64,000 bases of DNA from Solimicrobium sp040544425 (lineage in GTDB: Bacteria; Pseudomonadota; Gammaproteobacteria; Burkholderiales; Burkholderiaceae_D). The position numbers were made by a program, and so were the translations under genes. The notes below the pieces were generated by a model. That model made no database searches, had not been told where the DNA came from, and worked only from the letters and a program-made list of their open reading frames with translations. Each line of letters starts with the position of its first letter. Positions within the stretch are counted from its first letter, which is position 1. Positions 7,512-16,388 of the stretch are shown here, one piece after another. Where the stretch lies: contig JBEONO010000011.1 of NCBI GenBank assembly GCA_040544425.1, forward strand, positions 1 to 64,000, given 5' to 3'.

Positions 7512-8165
7512 TCAGTGCGGTGCTTTGGCGGTGCGCAGATACGGCAACTTGATATCGATACTGCCGTATTTTTCACGGGCCTGGTCATCATTGAGTGACA
7601 CGGCCACGATCACGTCCTGACCGACCGTCCAGTTTGCCGGCGTCGCCAACGGAACATTGAAGGTTAATTGCAGGGCATCCAGCGCGCGCAACACTTCAGC
7701 GAAGTTACGGCCGACCGACATTGGATAGGTCATGGACAACTTGAGCTTCTTGTCCGGACCAATGATAAAAACCGAACGCACCGTAGCGGTATGTGCGGCG
7801 GTACGTCCATCGGGCAAATACGCTTCGGCAGGCAACATATCGAATGCTTTGGAGACGGCCAGGTCTTCATCGGCGATGATAGGAAAACCGGCTGTGGCAC
7901 CGGCAAATTTTTCAATATCGCCCTTCCACTTCTTGTGCGCCTCGGCACCATCAACCGAAACGCCGATCACTTTGGTCTTGCGCTTGGCCCACTCGCTGGC
8001 AAGCTGGGCAACCGCACCGAATTCAGTGGTACATACTGGCGTGAAGTCTTTAGGATGAGAAAAAAGAATCGCCCAATCAGCGCCAATCCAGTCATGAAAG
8101 GTAATCGACCCCTGGTCTGTGGCGGCGGTGAAATTGGGAACAAGGTCATTGATGCGCAGTGCCAT
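7512..8165 (-). CDS. 1-Cys peroxiredoxin (Prx6 type)
   Basis: A 217-residue peroxiredoxin that reduces hydrogen peroxide and organic peroxides in the cytoplasm. The peroxidatic Cys45 is in FTPVCTTEFG, with a preceding FSHPKDFTP loop. A later conserved Arg lies in TVRSVFIIGPDKKLK, and the long C-terminal domain (GRNFAEVLRALDALQ onward) is typical of the Prx6 subfamily. No resolving cysteine is visible. An AGGAGG (8174-8179) lies 8 nt before the ATG, indicating strong translation. It stands as a single gene. Confidence 0.92.
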   Translation of the reverse strand: MALRINDLVPNFTAATDQGSITFHDWIGADWAILFSHPKDFTPVCTTEFGAVAQLASEWAKRKTKVIGVSVDGAEAHKKWKGDIEKFAGATAGFPIIADEDLAVSKAFDMLPAEAYLPDGRTAAHTATVRSVFIIGPDKKLKLSMTYPMSVGRNFAEVLRALDALQLTFNVPLATPANWTVGQDVIVAVSLNDDQAREKYGSIDIKLPYLRTAKAPH

Positions 8166-8570
8166 GAAAATTTCCTCCTGAAGAAAGTTGGATGCTCAGG
8201 GTACCAGAATTATGTGAAGAATTCAGAACAAATCTGACCTGACCAGTTCGATATAAGCAAACCAAATATCGGCCGAACCAATCCGCATAAGGATCTCAGT
8301 CAGACATTGGCGGTGTTGTCGGAATTGTCGTCGCCACGGCCCCAGGTAATCGGCCATCACATGCCTGCAAATGCAGATTGTGTTAAAAGAGAATAGCTTT
8401 AAATTAATTTTGATTGTCTCAAATAATAAAAAGTTATGGCAGTAATGCAAGCAGGCCGGATTTATTTTTTCAGGGCAATAAAATCCGCGCGACTTTCAGG
8501 CAGAATGATGGGGCGCACAAGACAGCTCGGCTGTTCGCGCTTTTTTCATCACCCGCATGACTGGGTCACC
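8166..8570. other. Intergenic stretch, nothing recognised
   Basis: Between the divergent peroxiredoxin and FliL-like genes. It must hold the peroxiredoxin promoter. Open frames here have no ribosome site or family features. A/T-rich near 8390-8430. Confidence 0.5.
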
Positions 8571-9061
8571 ATGGCAAAATCATCGCAATCAGCTTTACAA
8601 AAACAACCGGCCTTAAAGCCCGTCAGTGAAACAAGAAAGTCGGCGGCGACCCTCCCGTCAAAAAAGATAAATTCGCCTTGCATGTGGCGCTGGCAACGAT
8701 CACTTTGCTGGCAGCGTTTCTGGCATTTTATTTTTATACGCACTCGCCAACAAATATTGACTCCAATCAGAAATACATGGCTTTACCAATGCTGGCGATC
8801 GAATCCGACAGTGAGGTGGTAAATTTGCAGGTTGCCATTCAGGTTGAGGACAAGGATCGCAGCTGGCTGGAAGATCATAAAAAAACGATCAATGAAATTT
8901 TTTCGACAAGTGCGCGGGAAATTGATCCTGAAAATTTCAGCAGCAATAATGGTCGGGAAGCGGTGCAGAAAAAATTAAGAGACGACCTAAACAGCCAGTT
9001 GAAAGTCGACAGGATCAAGGCGGTTTTATACAGCGGTCTGGTTGTCCAACATAAAGAATGA
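8571..9061 (+). CDS. FliL-like protein encoded in two frames (-1 shift)
   Basis: The 3' frame (from about 8666) encodes a membrane anchor HVALATITLLAAFLAFYFYT, then a domain resembling FliL (YMALPMLAIES..., VQVAIQVEDKD-like strand, a helix of about 35 residues, ending VDRIKAVLYSGLVVQ). It lacks a proper start: only TTG at 8678 inside the anchor. The ATG at 8571 opens another frame encoding a K/S/P-rich cytoplasmic tail (MAKSSQSALQKQPALKPVSE) as expected for FliL. The frames meet at A-AAA-AAG (8660-8666), in the register needed for -1 slippage, giving a protein of about 163 residues. Programmed shifting, a lost A, or an assembly error are all possible. No other flagellar gene is nearby. Confidence 0.6.
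8660..8666 (+). promoter_or_regulatory. Candidate -1 frameshift heptamer
   Basis: A-AAA-AAG read in the upstream frame as TCA AAA AAG. A -1 slip continues GAT AAA TTC GCC into the FliL-like frame. This is the same heptamer type used in dnaX. No strong stimulatory stem is evident downstream. Confidence 0.45.
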
Positions 9062-9387
9062 TTGCGGCTCACGATTAAAGAAAGATCAGGTCCGGCGCTT
9101 CACGCCAGCTCAATCTGCGTGACCATTCTGGTCCGACTTAAAACTCGGTGTCGGCTCATGCAATGCGGACGGTACAAACCTGCGGCCGAATCACTGTGAT
9201 ATTTTTATCTGATCAAAGTTGCATTATCAGAACCATACGCCCCTGGAGAAAAAGCGCCTCGGGAATAGCGTTCGCTCACTTCGTAAATTTAAATGTGCAG
9301 ATGCAGCAATTTTGGTGTCTTGACGGGGGAAATTCGTGATATACATTGACACCAGCGAATTGTGCGACTGCACAACAAGGAGGTGAT
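9062..9387. other. Intergenic stretch upstream of small ORFs
   Basis: No convincing gene. TTGACG (9320-9325), TATACAT (9340-9346) and TTGACA (9346-9351) occur near its end, but spacings do not match a standard sigma70 promoter. Confidence 0.4.
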
Positions 9388-9489
9388 ATGTATGAGCAGC
9401 CCTTTGAAGTTGAAGACTTTATGGAAGCGCAACTTCCCCCGGAACCATTGCAGGAATTACCGGAAGGTTTGATCGCGGACGAAGTTTAG
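9388..9489 (+). CDS. Small acidic peptide ORF with perfect anti-SD match
   Basis: AAGGAGGTGAT (9377-9387), an 11-base match to the complement of the 16S rRNA 3' end, abuts ATG at 9388, which opens a 33-codon acidic frame (MYEQPFEVEDFMEAQLPPEP...). A second ATG at 9392 in another frame has better spacing (8 nt) and would give a basic 26-residue peptide, MSSPLKLKTLWKRNFPRNHC then RNYRKV, ending at 9472. Which is used cannot be decided. Neither matches a family I know. Confidence 0.4.
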   Translation: MYEQPFEVEDFMEAQLPPEPLQELPEGLIADEV

Positions 9490-9495
9490 CGGGAT

Positions 9496-11337
9496 CTATT
9501 TTTTTGAGCCGGGTGGCTGACTGTACATGCTCTGTATGCCTTGCTCAAAATGTGCCGCCAGATTATTGCGCTTCAGTTTCAGCGTCGGCGTAATCAGGGT
9601 GTTTTCAACTGTCCATGGTTCGATCGATAAAATGACCGCTTTGGGCTGAGCATAATACGGAAAACTCTTGGTCAATTCACGCACTTTGGGCAACACCACC
9701 TCGCGGGCCTCTCGCGCACTCAAACTGGCCTGATCGTCCGGATTTAAACCTAGCGAGGTCGCCAGCTCGTTCCAATATTTTTTGCTCAGCACCAGCGCGC
9801 AGCCGATGAATGGTTTATTTTCACCGAACACATAAGCCTGTTCAAACACGGCATCATTCAGAATCGCCAGCTCCAGATCGACCGGCGCAATTTTTTCTCC
9901 GGTTGAGGTCACGATAATTTCCTTGAGACGTCCCTTGATGCGCACCCGACCATCAACCAGTTCGGCCTGATCACCGGTGCGCAGCCAGCCATCGACAAAT
10001 GCTTTGACGGTATCCTCATCACGCTTCCAGTAACCACGCATCACGTTCGGACCACGCACCTGCAACTCGGCGTTTTCACCGATGCGCACTTCCACATTCG
10101 ACATGACGCGACCCACCGTCGACGGATCGTTGTCATCCGGCGCATTGAAGGCAACGACCGGCGAGGTTTCGGTCATGCCGTAGCCCTGCACGATCGGAAT
10201 GCCCAGTCCCAGAAAGCACCGCGAAATCGCCTGCGACAGCGCAGCTCCGCCGCTGACGGCAATGCGCAGTCGACCGCCGAACTGATCAATTAATTTTTGC
10301 GCGATCAAGGGCTCAAGAACACTCCACGCCAATGCATCAAGCAGTGCAGTCAGGGCATCGCCATTCAATCTGCCCTGCTCCCGGTTAAAACGCCGCCAGC
10401 CAACCGCGATCGCTGCTTCAAACAGCATCGATTGTATTGTTGAACCAGCCAGTCTGGTCTGAATCACGCTGTACACACGCTCATACACACGTGGCACCGA
10501 AATCAGAATCGTCGGCCGCACTTCCAGCAGGTCTTGCGGCAGTTGTTTGGCTGAGCGCGAATAGGCCACGCATGAGCCCGATGCAATCGCCAGATAATAG
10601 CCGGCAGTACGTTCAAAGGTGTGTGACAGCGGCAGGAATGACAAGAACACGTCACCGGGCACCGGCGCCACGCGCTGAACCACGGTGAGCACATTCGACA
10701 TGACGTTCAAGTGCGTCAGCATGACGCCTTTGGGTTTGCCCGTGGTTCCCGAGGTGTACACCAATGCGGCCAGATCTGTTTCATCTGGGGCTTGCGGTGC
10801 ACGGTTCACCTTCGTAGCCTGGGCCAGCCACGCCGTGAGCTGAACCAGTGGTTTTGGCGATGCATAATCAAGCAGAGTTTGATGGCTCACGACCACCTGT
10901 TGCATGGCGGGTAATGCCAACCCGGCCTCGGCGATACCCTTCCATTGCACATCGCTGTCAGCAATTAACATCGACGCATCGCTGTCTTGCAAAATATAGG
11001 CAATGCTGGCCGGATTATCCAGGGCATGCATAGGCACGGGCACATACCCCATTGCCAGCGTTGCCTGATCAATACACACTGCGTCCAGGCCGTTCGGTAA
11101 CAGGATCGCAATACGCGCGCCGCGCTGCAAATTCAATTGCGCCAGCGCATTGATAAATCGGTCGACACATTGACTGGTTTCCTGCCAGGTACTGGCGAGC
11201 CATGTTCCGCTGGCTTCATCAAACTGCCGGTAGGCTTCAGCATTCGGAGTTTGCGTAACACGCCAGGTGAAAAGTTCGGGCAGTGTTTTGAGTTGGGTCA
11301 ATTCTGGATTGGGTGAAGTGGGCGTTGAGTTCGACAT
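9496..11337 (-). CDS. Long-chain fatty-acid-CoA ligase (AMP-binding)
   Basis: A 613-residue ANL-superfamily enzyme that activates fatty acids to acyl-CoA with ATP. Motifs are the P-loop YTSGTTGKPKGVMLTH, the A5 segment VQGYGMTETSP, and A7/A8 LRTGDQAELVDG with RIKGRLKEIIVTSTGEKI (the last carries the hinge and adenylate-binding residues). Length and the FLPLSHTFER segment fit the FadD15/bubblegum-type acyl-CoA synthetases. The ATG at 11337 starts MSNSTPTSPNPELTQL; the ribosome site is weak and an upstream in-frame ATG is less likely. It lies 138 bp from phaB on the same strand; both act on acyl-CoA. Confidence 0.88.
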   Translation of the reverse strand: MSNSTPTSPNPELTQLKTLPELFTWRVTQTPNAEAYRQFDEASGTWLASTWQETSQCVDRFINALAQLNLQRGARIAILLPNGLDAVCIDQATLAMGYVPVPMHALDNPASIAYILQDSDASMLIADSDVQWKGIAEAGLALPAMQQVVVSHQTLLDYASPKPLVQLTAWLAQATKVNRAPQAPDETDLAALVYTSGTTGKPKGVMLTHLNVMSNVLTVVQRVAPVPGDVFLSFLPLSHTFERTAGYYLAIASGSCVAYSRSAKQLPQDLLEVRPTILISVPRVYERVYSVIQTRLAGSTIQSMLFEAAIAVGWRRFNREQGRLNGDALTALLDALAWSVLEPLIAQKLIDQFGGRLRIAVSGGAALSQAISRCFLGLGIPIVQGYGMTETSPVVAFNAPDDNDPSTVGRVMSNVEVRIGENAELQVRGPNVMRGYWKRDEDTVKAFVDGWLRTGDQAELVDGRVRIKGRLKEIIVTSTGEKIAPVDLELAILNDAVFEQAYVFGENKPFIGCALVLSKKYWNELATSLGLNPDDQASLSAREAREVVLPKVRELTKSFPYYAQPKAVILSIEPWTVENTLITPTLKLKRNNLAAHFEQGIQSMYSQPPGSKK

Positions 11338-11475
11338 GAGCGGATCAGTTCTTTGCTGGCTGATTAAAATGACCTGAAGAATGGGCCAATTCAGCAGGGA
11401 AGTCAACCCGACGAACCGGCGCAATACAAGGCTGCGCCGGTGTCAGGCAACGCAGCCTTGATCCTGCCAATCCGG

Positions 11476-12198
11476 TCAGCTCATGTACTGTCCGCCATTG
11501 ATTTCAAACGTGGCACCGGTGATGAAACCGGCCGCATCATCGGCCAGAAAGGTCACCATGCGCGCAATGTCAGCGGGCGTGCCCAGACGGCCAACTGGAA
11601 TATTGGCGATGATCGTTTTCAGAATATCCGGCGCTACTGCCGCCACCATTTCTGTGGCGCAGTAACCCGGCGCCACGGCATTGACCGTAATATTTTTACG
11701 CGCACCTTCGAGCGCCAGCGCTTTGGTAAATCCGAGGATGCCGGCCTTGGCAGCAGCATAATTGGCCTGACCAATCTGCCCTTTTTTTCCGTTGATCGAA
11801 CTGATATTGATGATCCGGCCAAACTCGCGTTCGCGCATTCCTTCGATCACATTGCGGCACATATTGAACATCGAATCGAGGTTGGTGCTGATCACCTGGT
11901 GCCACTGTTCCGGCGTCATGCGATGCAACACGGCATCGCGGGTAATCCCGGCGTCGTTGACCAGAATATCAACCGGACCAAAATCGCGCTCCAGATTCGC
12001 CACGCCTGCGCGGCAGGCTTCAAAGTCCGCCACATCAAAATGAAAAGTGGGAATAGACGTCGCCCTTGTAAACTCTTGCGCGGCAGCGTCATTGTTATGG
12101 TAGACCACGACCACCTGCTTGCCAGCTGCCTGCAGATCAATTGCTATCTGCCTGCCTAATCCTCGGGTGCCGCCTGTAACCAATGCTGTTCGTTTCAT
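11476..12198 (-). CDS. phaB: Acetoacetyl-CoA reductase / 3-oxoacyl reductase (SDR)
   Basis: A 240-residue short-chain dehydrogenase. The NADP site is TGGTRGLG, and NDAGITRDAVLHRM, the catalytic Ser in NISSINGKKGQIG, YAAAK and VAPGYCATEM follow. The NLDSMFNMCRNVIEGM and FGRIINISSINGKKG segments resemble PhaB more than FabG, suggesting reduction of acetoacetyl-CoA to (R)-3-hydroxybutyryl-CoA for polyhydroxybutyrate. No phaC or phaA is in this window, so fabG-like activity remains possible. AAGGAGCGAGAC precedes the ATG. Confidence 0.75.
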   Translation of the reverse strand: MKRTALVTGGTRGLGRQIAIDLQAAGKQVVVVYHNNDAAAQEFTRATSIPTFHFDVADFEACRAGVANLERDFGPVDILVNDAGITRDAVLHRMTPEQWHQVISTNLDSMFNMCRNVIEGMREREFGRIINISSINGKKGQIGQANYAAAKAGILGFTKALALEGARKNITVNAVAPGYCATEMVAAVAPDILKTIIANIPVGRLGTPADIARMVTFLADDAAGFITGATFEINGGQYMS

Positions 12199-12553
12199 TG
12201 TCTCGCTCCTTTTGTTATTGAATGTCAGTCAAAAGCAGAAAATTCAATTCAACTCTGACGTTCTCGTCTGCGCCAGAACCTGCTGAATGATTCAAGGGGT
12301 ACTGGCCAGATCGGATTCAAATTTTGGGTGAATATAATTCTCCTTCTCGATGCTGAATTAATGAATCCGGAGCATCGACAGGCAAACTTTAAAATGATTG
12401 GTTTGGAAGCACTTGATTTGCGTCAAGCGAATGGAGAACAGCGAACGCTATCTATTCAATAATGAATGATTTTTCCCAAGCTTGAAAAGGGATTGGGCAA
12501 AAACTCTTTAGCTACTGGTTTTTAGGACCAGTAGCCTGCTTCAATTGGTGAGC
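12199..12553. other. Intergenic stretch between phaB and SDR genes
   Basis: It contains the phaB promoter region and a terminator for the SDR gene (12506-12535). Nothing else was recognised. Confidence 0.5.
12506..12535 (-). terminator. Terminator of the SDR gene
   Basis: GCTACTGGT (12511-12519) and ACCAGTAGC (12527-12535) make a perfect 9-bp stem with a 7-nt loop. On the minus strand it is followed by TAAAGAGTTTTTG. It lies just past the stop of the minus-strand SDR gene at 12554. Confidence 0.7.
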
Positions 12554-13312
12554 TTACAAAAACATCCCACCAGAGGCCTCAATCCGCTGGCCATTGATCC
12601 AACCGTTATCCTGATTTAACAAGGACGCAATCACGCCGCCAATATCATCCGGCAGGCCCGCCCGGCCCAGCGCAGTTTGCGATGCAACAAACGCTTTCAG
12701 GCTGGCATTGTCCCGCACTGCACCGTGACCGAAATCAGTTTCAATCGCGCCTGGCGCCAGCACATTGACGGAGATAAAGCGCGGTCCCAATTCTTTCGCC
12801 AGATACTTGGTGAACACTTCAATCGCTCCCTTCATCGCAGCGTAAGCGCTGTAGCCGGGCAAGGCAAAACGAGTCAGTCCACTTGACACATTGAGGATGC
12901 GGCCATGGTCAGCAATCAGCGGCAGCAATTTCTGGGTCAGAAAAAAAACTCCTTTAAACTGGACATTCATTACCTGATCAAATTGTTCTTCAGTCGTTTC
13001 AGCAATGAGCGCATGGACGCCGATGCCTGCGTTGTTGACCAGAAAATCAAAATTATCGCGCTGCCACTTGTGCGTCAAAGTCTGTCGAATACGCGCGGCA
13101 AACCCCTCGAAGCTTTGGCTGTCGCCGACATCCAGTTGCAGCGCACAGGCCTTCCGACCCAGCTTTTCAATTTCTGCGACCACCGCTGCAGCTTCGGCTT
13201 CTTTGCTGTGATAAGTCAGGATCACATCGACGCCTTGCTGCGCCAGTTTCAATGCCGCGCTTTTTCCCAGGCCGCGGCTGCCGCCGGTAATGATTGCAAT
13301 TTTTTCACTCAT
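12554..13312 (-). CDS. Short-chain dehydrogenase/reductase
   Basis: A 252-residue classical SDR. The cofactor loop is TGGSRGLG, NNAGIG follows, the catalytic Ser is in NVSSGLTR, and Tyr/Lys sit in YAAMK. The C-terminal LNQDNGWINGQRIEASGGMF is standard. The ATG at 13312 has AAGGAGAAAT upstream and is preferred over one at 13354. The substrate cannot be read. It is divergent from a LysR regulator 134 bp away, a layout that usually means the regulator controls it. Confidence 0.85.
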   Translation of the reverse strand: MSEKIAIITGGSRGLGKSAALKLAQQGVDVILTYHSKEAEAAAVVAEIEKLGRKACALQLDVGDSQSFEGFAARIRQTLTHKWQRDNFDFLVNNAGIGVHALIAETTEEQFDQVMNVQFKGVFFLTQKLLPLIADHGRILNVSSGLTRFALPGYSAYAAMKGAIEVFTKYLAKELGPRFISVNVLAPGAIETDFGHGAVRDNASLKAFVASQTALGRAGLPDDIGGVIASLLNQDNGWINGQRIEASGGMFL

Positions 13313-13446
13313 ATATTTCTCCTTGAAGATGGTTCCGCGAATTGGGAATGACACAAGTGTATTGATCTATTTAATTAAAACAAAGATGCAATCCGCGATT
13401 ACACTGTTCGCATTAAACAGACAATAAATTAAACAAGGGGCAGCCT

Positions 13447-14352
13447 GTGAATCAGCTCGAGGTCATGAAAATCTTCGTACGCGTTGCCGAATTGGCCAGT
13501 TTTACCCAGGCCGCCGACAGTCTCGGTTTACCCAAGGCCAGCGTGTCAAGCGCTGTGAAACAGCTTGAAAACAGTCTCGGCACGCGCCTGCTGCAGCGCA
13601 CGACGCGCACCGTGCAAATGACGCCGGATGGCATGGTGTATTACGAGCGCAGCAAAGATCTGCTGATCGACATGGAGGAGTTGCAATCCATGTTCAGACA
13701 AAGCGAGGTCGAAATCAGTGGTCGCTTGCGGGTTGATATGCCGGTCGGCCTGGCCGGTATCATCATTATTCCCAGACTGCCGGAGTTTATTCGTGCCCAT
13801 CCCAAACTGGACATTGAGTTAAGCAGCACCGACAGGCGGGTGGATTTGATCCGGGAAGGTTTTGACTGTGTCATTCGGGTCGGCACCCTGGTTGATTCCA
13901 ATCTGATCGCGCGTCCTCTGTGCCAATTCAAATTGATCAACTGCGCCAGTCCAGATTACATCAGGCAGTATGGCGTACCGCAAACTATCGCCGATCTCGA
14001 CGCACACAAAATGATTCACTACGCGCCAACGTTTGGAGCTTCGATCAGCACTTTCGACTATATGATTGGCGACCAGTCCCTGCAAAAGCCTGTTGCCGCT
14101 GCGATCGTTGTCAATAATGCGGACGCGTATCAATCGGCATGTCTGGCCGGTTTGGGGATAATACAGGCGCCCGAAATCGGGGTAAATGAATTGATCCGGC
14201 GTGGCAGATTGATTGAGCTGTTACCAGACTTTTGCGCAGCGCCGATGCCTGTCTCACTGCTGTATGCTAACCGGCGTCATCTGCCGAAACGTGCTCAACT
14301 GTTCATGAACTGGGTAGCCGATGTGATGCGGGATTATGTATCTCCGCCGTGA
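13447..14352 (+). CDS. LysR-family transcriptional regulator
   Basis: A 301-residue LTTR. The N-terminal winged helix (residues 1-60) contains FTQAADSLGLPKASVSSAVK and LENSLGTRLLQRTTRTV. The substrate-binding domain begins at GRLRVDMPVGLAG and is of the type that regulates oxidoreductases. The start is GTG at 13447 with AAGGGG 6-7 nt before. The 134-bp gap to the divergent SDR gene is A/T-rich and suits a LysR operator. Its 3' end overlaps the convergent LLM gene by 50 bp. Confidence 0.88.
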   Translation: MNQLEVMKIFVRVAELASFTQAADSLGLPKASVSSAVKQLENSLGTRLLQRTTRTVQMTPDGMVYYERSKDLLIDMEELQSMFRQSEVEISGRLRVDMPVGLAGIIIIPRLPEFIRAHPKLDIELSSTDRRVDLIREGFDCVIRVGTLVDSNLIARPLCQFKLINCASPDYIRQYGVPQTIADLDAHKMIHYAPTFGASISTFDYMIGDQSLQKPVAAAIVVNNADAYQSACLAGLGIIQAPEIGVNELIRRGRLIELLPDFCAAPMPVSLLYANRRHLPKRAQLFMNWVADVMRDYVSPP

Positions 14353-15310
14353 TCTCATACGAACGCAAACGAGCCGCATGATCGAAGACCTGTGAAGTGA
14401 TCATTAATTCGTCGGCGCCGGTCCGTTCAATGAATGCGTTCAATTCGCGCAGTACCGTCGCAGGCGAACCAATCGCCGCGCAGGCCAGCACCTGGTCCAG
14501 GATGTGGCGTTCCTGCGCGCCAATCTGCTCCAGGTAACCATCGACTGGCGCTGGCAGCTGCGATGGACGGCCACTGCGCAGGTTGACAAACGCCTGTTGC
14601 ATTGAGGTCGCACGAAATTGCGCTTCCTGATCGGTATCTGCCGCAAAGACATTAAAGCCGAGCATTACATAGGGTTTGGCAAGCCGCGCGGACGGCCGGA
14701 ACGTGGCGCGGTACAGCTCGATAGCCTGCATCATTTGTGCCGGCGCAAAATGCGATGCAAATGCATATGGCAGGCCAAGTGCAGCTGCCAGTTGCGCACC
14801 ATACAGGCTGGAGCCCAGTATCCAGACTGGCACGTTCAGGCCTGCACCTGGGATTGCGCGCACCGCCTGCGTCGACTCCGTTCCAAAATAATCCATCAGT
14901 TCGATGACATCCTGGGGAAACTGATCAATGTCAAAGGCGAGATTGCGCCGCAATGCGCGCGCCGTGACCTGATCCGAGCCTGGTGCACGCCCGATGCCCA
15001 GATCGATACGACCCGGAAACAGCGATTCGAGTGTTCCGAACTGTTCGGCAATCGCGAGTGGTGAGTGGTTGGGCAACATGATCCCTCCGGCACCAACCCG
15101 AATGGTTGATGTGCCGCCGGCAATATGGGCAATCAAGACGGCGGTAGCGGCGCTGGCGATGCCAGGCATGCCGTGATGTTCGGCGAGCCAATAGCGCTGG
15201 TAGCCCCAGCGCTCTGTATGCCGGGCAAGATCGAGCGAGTTGCGAAACGACTGGGCAGCATCGCTGCCTTCGGTGATGGGTGATAAGTCAAGAATGGAAA
15301 ATGGAATCAA
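14303..15310 (-). CDS. LLM-class flavin-dependent oxidoreductase (MsnO8 type)
   Basis: A 335-residue bacterial luciferase-like monooxygenase using FMNH2. Family marks are the FSILDLSPI start, the YWLAEHHGMPGIASAA segment, RVGAGGIMLPNHSPL and LFPGRIDLGIGRAPGSD. The C-terminal VLRELNAFIERTGADELMI is also typical. The substrate is unknown for most members. It is convergent with LysR, with overlapping 3' ends. Confidence 0.88.
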   Translation of the reverse strand: MIPFSILDLSPITEGSDAAQSFRNSLDLARHTERWGYQRYWLAEHHGMPGIASAATAVLIAHIAGGTSTIRVGAGGIMLPNHSPLAIAEQFGTLESLFPGRIDLGIGRAPGSDQVTARALRRNLAFDIDQFPQDVIELMDYFGTESTQAVRAIPGAGLNVPVWILGSSLYGAQLAAALGLPYAFASHFAPAQMMQAIELYRATFRPSARLAKPYVMLGFNVFAADTDQEAQFRATSMQQAFVNLRSGRPSQLPAPVDGYLEQIGAQERHILDQVLACAAIGSPATVLRELNAFIERTGADELMITSQVFDHAARLRSYEITAEIHNPASHRLPSS

Positions 15311-15570
15311 ACGACTGGCCTCGCTAGTATGGTGAAACAGCTGTGGCGAGATGATACTCTTCTATTCGTTTTGCGTTGGGACGGCCTGATTGCTTGCGCT
15401 TGGGGCAAAATCCGTAACATCAATTCTTATCAAAATAATCCTAGGCAATCCGTGACGCGATGGCCTGTTAAGTAAAAATACGGATTCGACAAAATTCCGG
15501 CTACGTTAACAATTGCGCAGTTTTTTCGCTCATCCAATCAATTTTCAACTTTTCCAGCCGGTAGACAATC

Positions 15571-16233
15571 ATGACTCCAATTAAGCCAAGCATTACGAAC
15601 TCAAGCACTTCCGCAGAACCCTTAGTTTCAACTTTGCATTTGCCTCTTAATTTCGAAAAAAGCTCGCCCGCAATCCGAAATACTATGTTCCAGTTTCTAA
15701 CCACCCAGAATCCCAAGAATTACAAATCGACTGCATTTCTTATTACTACTATTTATAAGTGCGACAATCTGGATGAGCTCAACAAATTTGTGCTCGACAT
15801 AGCAAAAACCAGAGGCACAGTCCCAAAATTGAATCTTGGGGTGTTTCATGAAGTGTATGAGGTCGGACTGACATTATGTCAGTTCTCCGATGGTACGTTA
15901 CACCTGACCTCGAATCCTTATACCCTCGAAAGCCCTTCCCGCGAAGACGCCATTGATGAAGCATTAGCGGAATTTCTGCCCGGATCGCGGCGGTCAACCG
16001 AGTCACCCACGCGGGCAACGAATGTCCTTCGGGGAGAAAATCCTATCGATATCATTAAACATTACAGTCGTTCGATTTCTATCCGCAAGGAAAATGAGGC
16101 GGCGCTACGCATGATGCTTAAGTCAAACTCTACCGATCAAGAATGGATTAAAGAAGCGGCGGAAAAGCAGCGGAAATCAAATTATTTAAACTCGCTATCA
16201 TCCGAGGAAACTGATACGTCAATGGAGACCTGA
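15571..16233 (+). CDS. Unrecognised protein, tandem paralogue 1
   Basis: A 220-residue soluble protein of no family I recognise. The first 30 residues are Ser/Thr/Pro-rich (MTPIKPSITNSSTSAEPLVS) without a signal peptide. It shares blocks with the next gene in the same order: MTPI at the start, a helix with DELNKFVLDIAKTRGTV versus GELNKAIKEIVAAGGSV, and AIDEALAEFLPGS versus EIDTVVSSFLPGS. The two therefore arose by an old duplication. The disordered Ser/Thr N-terminus fits a type III secretion signal, but this is inference. Confidence 0.6.
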   Translation: MTPIKPSITNSSTSAEPLVSTLHLPLNFEKSSPAIRNTMFQFLTTQNPKNYKSTAFLITTIYKCDNLDELNKFVLDIAKTRGTVPKLNLGVFHEVYEVGLTLCQFSDGTLHLTSNPYTLESPSREDAIDEALAEFLPGSRRSTESPTRATNVLRGENPIDIIKHYSRSISIRKENEAALRMMLKSNSTDQEWIKEAAEKQRKSNYLNSLSSEETDTSMET

Positions 16234-16259
16234 CCAAAAAATGACTCCAGTGAAAAATT

Positions 16260-16286
16260 GGGGATTGGGCTAAGCGCCCGATCTCC
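16260..16286. other. 11-bp hairpin between the paralogues
   Basis: GGGGATTGGGC (16260-16270) pairs with GCCCGATCTCC (16276-16286) with two G-T pairs and a 5-nt loop. No T-tract follows on the plus strand; on the minus strand it is followed by CAATTTTTC. It could be a transcript-processing or attenuating hairpin. Confidence 0.5.
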
Positions 16287-16388
16287 AGAGTATTCAAACA
16301 TCCGCCAGCTCATCGCTACCGATAAAGTTAAAATTTGCCATGACGCCTGTCACCACATCATTTTCAACCGCACAATCGACGTAATTTT

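Noticed and set aside
8223..8450. Minus-strand 75-residue frame between peroxiredoxin and FliL-like genes
   Set aside because: No ribosome site, no family features, composition like noncoding sequence.
9148..9339. Plus-strand 63-residue frame before the small ORFs
   Set aside because: No ribosome site and no recognisable features.
10437..11033. Plus-strand frames within the acyl-CoA synthetase gene
   Set aside because: They are antisense shadows of a strongly supported gene.
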